64,000 nt of DNA from Pipra filicauda. Taxonomy: Eukaryota > Chordata > Aves > Passeriformes > Pipridae. Shown piece after piece: positions 27,801-39,800 of this stretch. The notes under the pieces were generated by a model, which was given only the letters and a program-made list of their open reading frames with translations, ran no database searches and was not told where the DNA came from. Within the stretch, counting starts at the first letter, position 1. Each line of letters opens with the position of its first letter. Both the position numbers and the translations under genes were made by a program. Location: NCBI RefSeq assembly GCF_003945595.2, contig NW_024103874.1:1560001-1624000 (forward strand), read 5' to 3'.

Positions 27801-30800
27801 GCAAGTGTGACTTCATGACCTAGTTCACATTTTTCTCTGAGATCATCATGTTTCCTCTGTGCTGTCAAGACAGCCGAGCTCAGGTGGGGCACTGAGTTTG
27901 GGACACAGGAGAGGAGGTCACTGCCTGGAATGATCCTCCCTGCTGGCCACTGCACATCTCTCACTGTCCTTTTGCCTGCGATGGGACTCGTAGCTTATGT
28001 GTGAGATGGTTTTGCTTTCTAGGAATGTTTGCTGTGCTACACATTTAGTTTCACTGAGAAACAGGCAGGAGGCTGTTTATTCTTTTAATAACTCTATACA
28101 GGCCTGAGAACTATGAATATTAAAGATCTGGGAGTTGATGACATCCACATATATTTCCGTTGGCAGATGTAAAACGCCGGTGATGGCAGGTTTAAACTAT
28201 TATTTCAGAGATGTCCTCAGGAAGGCAAACATATACGTGTAGAGTGTGTGCACATGTCTGTCCCCTTTGCACTGTAAACGTTGGTGGCCAATGCCTGAGG
28301 CAAAACGGCATCTGATGGAGGGGCAAAGATTTATTTTCGGTTTAATTGCCACCCACGATCCCTATTATACAAGAGGAATTTTTTTTTTTTGGTACGAGAT
28401 AAGCCCATCAGTGACATCAGCAGCACCTAGCCCTGCATACCACACTGTGGATCAGGGCTGGATTCCTGACACTGAGCCTCTCACTAGGGCTGGGCCATCC
28501 CAGCCTCCTGAGTCAGCCCCTAACAACAGCATTTTCTGTTTTGTTTTGGGTTTTTGCGTATCTTCAAAAGCAATTTTGCAACTGCAGTTCTGGGGTAAAA
28601 GATCAGCTGTTGTAATACGCCCTCGTGTCCTCGCATGGGTTTGGTGTGAATGAAGGGAACGCAGTTCAGTCCTGTTGCGTGCAACTGGTAAAAATAGCAC
28701 AGAAATGAGTGTATGGGGTTTATGAAAGCGTCTCTGAAGGAGCAGGAGCACAGATCATCCTTCTCCAGCTCGGTCCCTTGCCTACCAGTCACTACTCGTT
28801 TGTTGGACTACAACTGCCAACACAGGCAGGAAAGACTTTCAGTGTATTAGACACACTGACTTAGATTTTCCCCCTACTCTGTATATTTTCAGTGAAACAG
28901 CTCCCATCTCACAGTTGTGGACTAATGAGTAAAATGACAGTTACTGTTTTCTAAAAAAATATTTGGGATTTGCTCGAATGCGTTTCTTTCTGGATTCTGT
29001 TGTGTATTTCTGTATTCCCTGTGTTAGGTTTTAATGTAGTGTAACAGTCAGAGATTTCCGTGGATATGGACTCTAATATTCTGGTAATTTGATTATAATG
29101 CATGCCATGGATTGCAGGAACTGTTGTATTCAGAGGTCAAAGTTGTGTCCACACCAGTGAGAGAAGTTTTACACCGCATGTCTGATTTGCTTCTCCTTTT
29201 CACCTGTCTCGGGAGACAAATGATTCATCACATAGTGCTGAAATATCTTCATCTTCTGATTTGGGCCAGGATTTTACAGTGGTTACCCAAGAGCTTCTCT
29301 TTGACCTGAGGAGAAAGATCTGTGCTGAATGATTCTTTTTCAGTTCTTCTTTTCTGCAGTTTATTACAAGTATATTTGTGTAATTAGGGGGCCCAGTAGT
29401 AATGCTGTTAAAATACAAGTGGGCACATTTATTGTTTCCTCCAAAAGGAAACAACCAGTCTCTAGCAGTTCTGGTTTTTCCCTGCCTCAGCTGAACATTT
29501 ACTGCTTTATGTAGCTAGCAGATTGTGAGGCTAAAGTTACTTCTTTTTTTTTCTCCCTTTTATTTCTTTTTGTTAAAAAGAAAGGAAAAAAATCCCCTCC
29601 TTTCTCTTAACAAATGCTGGATATTTTAAGGATATGGTCAGAAAGGGGAACTTAAACTCAGCATGATGTTTATAGTGCCACACAAGCTCCAGGAAAAGTG
29701 ATGTGCAGTACTCTTTATTAACATCTAAAAAGTCCCTGTGGGATTATAACGACTGCAGAGTAATAAACAAATAAAAGTAGCAAGATTAAATTGTTCAGAA
29801 TATTTTTAGTGATGGAAGCAATAAGTTTTAACCTTAAGAACCAGGGGAGGAGCAGCTAGCATCGAGCATGTGAACAGAACAAATACAATCGGGAAATGAT
29901 TCCTGTTAGTGATGACTGGTTATCACTGATGGCATTATAGATATTTGGCTGATGAAAATAAATTGTTGAAATACTGATACACAACAATTTGAACACTACT
30001 CAACTGTAAGCACTAGAAGCTGGAATTGCTAAATTACAGTAATTTTTAATCTTCCATTTCAATGGTAGACCTGAACTTGCTTTCCCTTGGGGTGCCAAAA
30101 GACTCATTAAAGTCAATGGGTGTTCCAGGTAGACAGGGAGGGAAATATGACCAGCCCTATTCCCAATCCTCAGGAAGAAACCTGTCTCTCCATCGGAATT
30201 ATAACTCCCAACTACTGACGCTGTATTATTTTATGAGCATTTTTTAGTAGTTCTCCCAGAGTTCTTTCTGATCTCTTTTAAAAAGTTTTATTGCCACTGT
30301 GCTGTGGGAAGAACAATTGGTAAAAACGAGACGGCCCTGACAACGCCAGGGAAACGTGGCGGCTGAAGGCAGAATTTGGCCCAGTGGCTCCAGTAAGAGA
30401 GTCAGATCTCACCCTGATTTACAGCCCCCCAGACTGGGCACAGGACACTGTGCCAGCTCCTCGGATGGTGTCAGGGGTGGTGACTTCACCGCCGGGGTGG
30501 CCCAGGGCCAGGCTGCTCCAGCTGAGGATATTGCCTGGTGACATCAGTGGGGTCCGTGGAGGTGTGATTCAGCCCAGCACCACGCTGGGAGGCTGCAGCC
30601 TGACGAGAGGAAACTTTGTGCTCATTCCAAAGGCAGTTGTGTACAACAGGGAAAACCTTAAAAAACGATGCGCCGGGAGATTATCAGAGAGATGGGGCTC
30701 CCTCATCACACAGAGCCCGAGGGGCACTTGGTCGTTTTAATTATTGCTTAGAGGGAAGCAGCGCCTTCCCTCTCCCCTCCTTTTCCTTGTTTTTTTTATT

Positions 30801-33800
30801 TTTAAAGGAAGGCAGCTTTTAAGAGCGTGCCATGAAGATCTAAGTTAAAGGATTTTCTCTGCTACAAAGCCTGCATAGTTTCCCAGGCCAGGTGGACCCG
30901 ATAGCACTGACTGCATGCTGAAAAATCTCATCCCCACCCTTCAGGCACTTTAATTGTAAGCCTTTCCAGATACACTGGATAAACACTGTCAAAATGAACC
31001 TGAAAGGGTTGTTGTTGTTGGTTTAGCCCTTAAATAATTATGAGTTTGTCTGTCTAATTACAACATAATCTTGTTTAAACTTGGATGGCTATTTGCAGGA
31101 TCCCTCAAATGAGGTGGAAGCAGAAACACTGAAAAAATGAAAATTCCTGCTTCTTCCACTTTAGGAAAAGGAAAAAAAAGAGTTTTTACTCCTGTAAAAT
31201 TTAATTCAACCTGATAACAAAAGACTCTAACTTGGAAGCTACTGCAGTAGGATAAAGATGATAAAGAATAGTGTGGGACCTCCAAGATGCAACAGAAACT
31301 TAATCCTCGACGGATAAAATTTTTCAAACAGTTTAGAAATAGCTTAAGGTAATTTACGGGAAGACTTGAGTGACAAAGCACATTACTTGAAGTGCCTTTC
31401 CCTCACTAGGCACTTTCTAAATTCTTTCTCTTTCATTTCTTTACTCTCAGGAGACTTTTAAATCCAGTGAACCAAAACAACACTTTGTTTGTTGGTATAG
31501 CACAGGGCTGGCACAGATGGCAGACACTGCACCTGTTCCAATAAACCAGGGAAATGGAGAGATAAACCATAGCACTCATTAAGAGGAATCTACTGAAACA
31601 TGAACAATTTGTATTTTGAACATCTTCCAGGAATAAAAGGAGAAATACATAAACAGACCTTGTTTTTACCAACATCAGTTTAAAATAAACTTGTTTAAAG
31701 GGAACTTCACGTTTGTTTCATGTACAAAGGCAGACATACCACTAAAGAAACTATTACGCTTGATTTTCTTTAAGAAAGCAAATGATTTTATCTAGCTACT
31801 CCTTTCTTCTAAAGAAAAATTATCTGTTGGCAGTTTAATCAAAATCAGTTAATTCCCCTGTTCCTTAGTTGTGGCAGCTTTTTTTGCTCTTACATTTTCT
31901 CATGCTGAGTAATATCACATTCTTACAGTCTAGTTCAGAATGATCAGAGGAACAACACAAACTAAAGTCCATCTGCTCATCTATTAATAAATAACTAAAA
32001 TTATTAGGTGGGGGGAATTGTTTGGATAGTTAGCAACAAAGTTCCCTGCAAAACAGCTTTTTTCTAGGCACAGGGAATATGCTATGTAATATCTGATAGA
32101 TTATTAGAAAATGTTAAATGGGAAGAAACATTAAGTAATAGTTACTCAAAGGATACACTTCTTCAAACATTTGTCTTGATCATCAGTGCTTGTGCTGTTC
32201 AACATCCCATACATCTCCCTCTATTTCTCTCTCTCTCACACACACACAAGCATTAAATACAAAATGTCATGAAAATTCCTAAGTATCGTTTAATGTTGGC
32301 AGCCCTGCACTGTAAAGCCATTTACATAAAACTGTGGTTGGCAGCTCTCACTCTTCCATGGGAACAAATTAACATTGGCATTCCAAACACAGGAAAGTAA
32401 GGAAATTAGAAACACAGTTTATATTTGGCCAGTGCTTTGAAATACTGTACCATGCTACTGATGTCAATTAATGAAAAGCAGAATTTTGCGGAGAGGGTCT
32501 GGTTTTGAAACACATTAACACACGTTAAACATGTTTGCACAGGAACTGGATTGTAAGCATCTTGGTTCCAAGACAATAAAGCAATTACACTAAAACTTGT
32601 AGTCTCAAAGTTGCCATGAATTCAGTCCACTCAGCCTGGATCACTAAAGGATTTTCACTGACTCTGAGAGGTAGATGATACAAATGTTTAAAAAAAATGG
32701 ATAAAGCACAGTGTTGTAGGGATTACACCCAAGGTGGCTTTTATTTTACCTGCCGTAAATCAGGTGTATTAATGTATAAATAATGGAATTGTAGAACACA
32801 TACCCAAATAAAGGGGGGGCTCAGGAATCTTTGTATCTTTTATCAGCAAAATAAGGATTTCCAGAAGGACTGTTTGAATTAGAATCAGTTCAAACTTTGC
32901 CACCTGCAACCTTTTTTGTAGCAAAGATTTTTACTGACAAAATCTTCAACACTGAAAAAATCTAGATGGCAGTTTATCTGCTGGCACAATTCCACTGACT
33001 TCAGTGGACTTACTCCAGCACGGAATTCGGCCCTGCAGTCTTTACAAGGCGCTGTTTATTTGTACTATGATTCAGATATTTTGATACCAGGAATCTTTCA
33101 GCACTGAAGTTTCTCCATATGAAATATGTCTTGTATTAAGAAATATCAGTTTCACATTTTTGTCAAACATTATTTGTTAAATTCTGTTTGTTGCAAAGAT
33201 GGGAATTCAGCTGTAGTTCAACAACATGGATCGGGCTAATAATGATAAGCAGTGACTAATAGGAGCTAGTTCATGTTTTGATTATTTGCAGCAAAGGAAA
33301 CTTCCCTCAGAAACAATTTCAAGATTAGGAGAGAAAACTGTGTGAAGCTCTAGCAGAAACTACTGCATGCTCATTATTTCAACACAGGGGCATTTCTTTG
33401 GCCCAATTCTGCTCTCAGTGGTGCTAGTGTAAATCAAGAGGGAGTTTATGGGAATTACTTTGGACGTAGAGTTGTATAAATGAGACCACAGGGCCAGCTC
33501 CAGTAGAAATTTGACAATTTACACCAATGAAGACCTAGCCAAGAATTTTCTCTTGGGTTTCCATTTTTCCAAACATAAGCGTGTGCAGAACTTTATCCGT
33601 GATTAGTCCTCGTGAGCAGTCCCATTTACTTCAAACAGTTGCAGAAGGAAAATATTCATCCTGAAACTAATTTAAACAGCTCTCTCATTTCTTTATAAGT
33701 TCCTTCCATTTAGAGAAGAAATATATATAATAGCATAGTTTATTTATATACAATAATATATGCATTTTTATATATGGGTGGTTAATTCACATAAGTACTT

Positions 33801-36800
33801 TGATGCAGGCCCCAGAGAGGAAAATTGGAAAGGGCTTAAAATATCATGGTCTCTTAATGCTATATATCAACAGGTAGTCTGTTTATCTGGCATATTATCA
33901 AAATTTGCTTACTTGTGTTCTTGCTCAGATGACTTCATCCACCATTGCAACTTCTCACTGGTATTAATCCAGTTAGAACAATTTAGAAGTATAAAACTAA
34001 ATGTGTTATCATTTTAACCACAAATTAACAGTTTCCATATAAATATTAGCATTTCCTCACTTGATTCAAGGGATAGCAGCCATAATGGCACTAACAGTAT
34101 ATTTGATTTAAACTAATTAAAAACAGGGGCTCTTGCAATTTAATATATTGATTTTACCAGTGGGACTTAAATCTTTTATAATAAGTGTACACAGCTGCAC
34201 CACTCACCCACCGCCACTTTTAAACCTAATCCCTGCATTCCTCCTGACAATAACATGACAGAATCCACACATCCCAGTATTAGCCTTAACCCCGGTGACA
34301 CTGCCAGAATGTATTAAACTAAAACATCGCAGTGTCCTATTTAAAAGGAGCCTGTCAACAGCTCTGACCGGGCTTTAATAGTTATAATCTTTTTTTTAAT
34401 TAATGTTTCCAACCACTTGTGTAACCTTCTCTCACACATCTCTCCCCCCACGACCCGAAAATGTGTGTCGGGCTTATTTCCAGAAGAGAACGTAGAGCCT
34501 GGTTTTGTGCTGCCTGCCCAGAGGCCATTAAACCCCCTTTGCAGGGACACACACACACACAACACATATACACACACCACACACACACCTCCCCCCCCAC
34601 ACACAACACACATACACACACACAACACATATACACACACCACACACACATACAACACACATACACACATGCAACACACATACACACCACACACACACAC
34701 TCATAACACACCCACACACACCCACACACACCAAACACCCCCCCACATACACATAACACACATACACACACACTCAACACCCCCACCACACACACATCCC
34801 ACACAACACACACAGCACACACCCCCACAATACACACACACCAGACACCACACACACCCCCCACACATACACCCCACACACAACACACTACAACACACAC
34901 ACACACCCCAGACACCCCCCCACATACACATAACACACACACACCCCACAACACACACACCCCACAACACACACACACAGCACACACGCACACCCACACA
35001 CCACAACCCCCCCACACAACACACAGACACAAAACCCACAACACACACCACAAACACCCACAACACACACAACATACACACAGCACACACACACACACAA
35101 CATACACACAGCACACACAACATACACACAGCACACACACACAGCACACGCACAGCACAACTGGGGGCACAAGCGCACGGGTGGGAGCAGGTCCCCCACG
35201 CTCCACTGGTGCCCAGCTCCCATTACCAGCATCACAAGACCTGGCCATCAAGGCTTGTCTCCTTCAAAAGCACTTTAGGAGCCGCTGTGTTTTGGCTTTT
35301 AAACTACAGTTCACAGAGGGGGCTTCACCCCCCCCCCAGGACAGCCTGGGTGGGAAAGGAGGAAAGATCCTGCCCTGGGACAAATCCACTGTGTGCAAGC
35401 GGGGTGGGGGGCGGTGACAACTTCCACGTCCTTTTTTCTTGCATAAGGACATCTGTCCTCAGCTGCTCCTTTCTCTGCTACCAGTGCACCAGCACAGCAG
35501 AGGTAAATAGTTCCTGTTCTGTTCTGCCACTAGAAATTAACTGAATTCTCTCTAGAACATGCCTGTACATTCAAAGAATACCTGCTGCACATCAGTGTCC
35601 TTCATACCTTCACTTTGCTGTAAGCTTTCTGCCTTCCTTAGCTAATGTTCTGCCACCAAGTGTTGCACATATCCACACTGCCCAAAACAATTATGGGATG
35701 TACCTGTTCAGGCTTCAGAGCTTCTAGCAGCGTTAGGTGGAGGAGGAAAAAAAAAAAACACCAAGGGCTTGGGACTAATGTATGGACAAGCCATGTGATC
35801 GGGACCAGGCATCCAGGGCTAACTTTTAATCTGCTTTGTTTCAAGTGGGAAATATGTGAAGATCAAATAAGTTCAAATCCAGGTCAAATATCCTTGAAAA
35901 TCTTTGATTTATATAAGCAGGAAAATGAGGTTTAAAAGAAGTGATTATGAAAGGGTTACTAAAAACACAGCTGTACGCATACTCTTATATCTGAGGCTCT
36001 CCAAAGAAAAACTGTGTGACATCTATATTAACCTTTGGCTGTACACCAATGAAGGCCTGTAGTGAGCTGGAATGCAAGGCAGCCCCTTCCAAATTTTAAC
36101 ACAAGCCAGGTTACAGCTGCAAATGCCTGCAGCCCGTGCTCACTTTATAAAGTATTCCCCGAAGGAAATTTTTTAACTGTTATAGAATCTTTTTCTAATA
36201 CCCTACAGTGTTAAAGCCTGTTATTAAAGGGCAAAGAGATGGTTCTCTATGCCAAACACTTGTCAACAAAAAGGATAGCCAGATGGTATGAAATAAAAGG
36301 AAACTTGGGGGCTCTTCAGCTTCTTGATTTATATTAACAAAAGCCACTTTCAAGTGCTCCTTCCAAGAATGACTAATTCCCGCCCCCCCACACTTCTTTT
36401 TTGCCAGGATTAAACAATGTTGTTCATTTTATAATCAACCACGGGACAAATTAACAAATTGCATATCACTTGTGCCGACTCTTTTAAAAATATTCTAAGC
36501 AACTCTGTTTACCAAGGCAAGATTACCGGCATAAGGACAACTCAATTATTTTTAGAAGAGAAGGTCTAAGTCATCTAGAGGATGTTTACTCCTTAGTTGC
36601 TGTTTATAAACTTGAAATTAAACTTGTGCAAAAAATGCTTTGCATTTTTTCAGTTCCTAAAATGGTTCAGTTTGTAAACTGTACTTGGACAGAAACGAAA
36701 TTCTAAATACTGAAATTATAGTAATAAATTTTACAAAATTAGCCAGTAATTAACTAACTTAGTCAGACCACTGTGGCTAAATTCTCTTTTAATTTACATG

Positions 36801-39800
36801 TAACTTCATTCTTGACAAAAATCCATTCCCCATCCATCTTAGCACAGGTGTAAGCTAAGACAAAATGTAGCCTGTGAATTAACTGGTTATAAATCTAAAT
36901 CTAATTAATTGTCAAGATTTTACAGTAACATTACATGCTTAGTAAAAAGCTCCCTGAAACGGAGCACCTGTATTTTGGTTCCTCCCTACCAATACCCAGT
37001 ATAAATTCTCTAGAATAAATATACACAGTATCTCCATAGAAATCAATGTATGTGGGGTTTGTCGTTGGCTTTATTTACTATATATCCTAGTAAATCTTGC
37101 AATGTAATTTTTTTTTAATATTTTTCCTTCTGAAATTGTAAAACTGGATAAATGAAGAACATGAATAAGGCAAAAAAGTGCTTTTATAAATTAGCATTTG
37201 GAAGCCTGGAATTAACATGTTTTATTGAATGAAATTTAAAAGTATTATTTCTTTACTCACTTTTACTTCCTCCATTCTGAAATGAAACTTTATTATACTG
37301 TGACACTTCCTCATTGTGATGGCTCTAGTATAGTAATAAAAGCCTACCTGTGAAATGCAATGCTCACAGAGTATCTCTTACAAAAGTAGGACACAGTTTA
37401 CTACAGTCTGCATTTAGGAATTCAGCTCTGCTTTAAAAGGGATCATTGTAGAAAGTCTCCAAAAAAATTCAGTCCTACAATAGATGTTCTAATTTTCCCT
37501 GAATGTCATAGAAAACTGTACGTCTCAAAGCAGGTGTTGTGTTTGACTATATACGGGAGCGAGTGGCTGGTCTAATTCATTAAAACGTCCATAAACAGGC
37601 CTGTCTTTGTCCTATAAAGATGAAAGAGCGATGACTATAATGGGATGAAAGGTGTGCACAGGGATGAAGAAAGCTATTATAGATCTATGTCCTTTTTAAA
37701 CTCGTCCTGGCATGCACTGTTGACAAGGGAACAAAACAGCACAGATAAACCTCCGAAATGTGCCTTGCTGGTAGTAATTCCGCCTGTCCTTAAAACTATT
37801 GGATTTTGCCAGCGCTCTAACTACTCACTGACCACGCTGACAGCATCTAAATGAAATGATCGTTTAGTATTTTGCATCAAGAACACTCTTGGGTTTCTAA
37901 GCTGACCATAAAACCTGGCAGGTAGAAACGAATTAAATATCCTCTGCAGCCATCCCATCACATCGGGATGTTGACTATTGGTTTCTTACGGCTTATACAG
38001 GTGAAACCTGCTCTGTATAGAGTTCTCACATAGACACAGACATATCCAAAATGTAAGTTTTATTTCACAGTTTATGGATCGATTCCACTCCTTTGAACTC
38101 AAAATAATTAGTGACCTGAACATTAAGAGTGCACCTCTTCCATGGGCTGACAGGGAGACTTTTCCTTACATTGGAAGCATGGGACGGGAGCGCTGCAGTT
38201 TCACTGATGAAAGTTATGCAGCAGATAACTACACCTGCGGAGCAGAGCTGCTTCCCCAGGGCTAAACTCCCTCCCATTAGGTACTTACATGTTTCATAAA
38301 TGTTCTCTCCTCTCTACCGCTATGGAAAGAGAAGTTTGAATTTTGCTATTGTTATTTCAACATCCTTTGTCTTCTGTTTGAGACTCTCCTTGCACTTGGC
38401 TGTACACGGTGTAGGACCCAAGAATCACAGAGAATAGTGTTAGCAAGATCTCTCTTATCTCTAAAGTCAAATATTTGACTGTCATTGGTACTTTTGACTG
38501 CTCAAATATTTGATTTTAAATGTATCATTGCTCATCAGCTTAAGGATCCAGCACTGATTAGACAAACATTGTAATTCCAAATGGAAAGCACCAGCTCTCA
38601 CAGAGCACAGCCCCCGGGCCAGATGTAATTCCAAGCTTCCCACTGTGAAGCTTATGGCAGTTAATAAGGAGGTGCAGCTCATGCAAACTAGAGATCTCCC
38701 ACAGCGTCCTGTGTCTCCTTATCATGCACGAATTGTGCCGGGATGGCTACCGTGTCTAATAATTATTAACGTGTGTCACAGAGCCCTTACAGCTGCTGAT
38801 CTTTTCAAGTTGGTTAAAGTGCTGGGATTACGGAGGTGGTGATTTAGATGGTGATTTAATCTTTGTTCCCTCTGAAGTTCCAGACAGTGGAAGTGTCCAG
38901 AACAGTGACATCCATAAAGGTGTTAATGGATTTATGGGAGATGGGGGTCTGTAATCCTTAGCAGGTTACGTGCCAGAGGTGGTCTCCTCTTGTGTTTTGT
39001 GTCTCCCTTTGTTTGGGACAAAGTTTGAGTGGATCTTGTTTTGGAAATACAATTCAGGTTCTGCCTTGAACTTGCAGGCACCCAGTCTGTACATGTGTGG
39101 TTTAAGAGCCGCACATGATGAGGTCTAAAAATGGATAGAGCGAACCAGGTCTATAATTACATATTTAAAATAGAACGCGCACCCTGACAATGTTTTACTC
39201 AAATCCGGCCAAGTCAGTCCACACGGGTGTGCAATCTGCAGCGAGCAAATGGAAATCAGATTGGGCCGTGGCATCCAATTAGAGAGGCCTAGCGAGGCGC
39301 ATACAAAGCGTGCCAATTCTCTATCGTTTGCATAAACCCATCCACATGTGCTTGTGAAAAGAGGCGAGTTAGCGGCATAAACTGGGGTCAACAGGAAAAG
39401 CTGCAGGAGTAAATAAGGATTTACTGTGGAATCCCTCCCAAGCCATTAGGAAAACATGTGCGAGCGGCTCAGCCCCTCCGGCCGCGGGAGCGCGGCGCTG
39501 GGATGCCGCAGGGAACTATCCGTCCAGGCAGCCCTGGTGGCTCTGCATCCAGCACGAGAGCCAGCCCGGCACCGGGAGCTGTGCAGGGACCCGTGGTCCT
39601 GTCTGGGTTTCGTGTATTCCTTGGCAGTGTGGGGTGTGGAACAGACCTGCTAATCGTCCTGTGTAACTCCTACCTGCAAATCCAATTTCTGAAGTGCAGC
39701 AACTATCAAAGGGAGACTTAGTGTGTCGGCACGCAGGGTGGAGCGTGGAGAAAGCTTGTGGCTGTCCAACTGCTGTGATGGGGAGTCAGTGCCCTCTCCA

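Noticed and set aside
34400..35544. Long overlapping open frames on both strands (283 and 375 codons), rich in Cys/Val or His/Thr
   Set aside because: They are products of the CA-rich tract, which lacks stop codons in several frames; no domain, no start context and no conservation expected.
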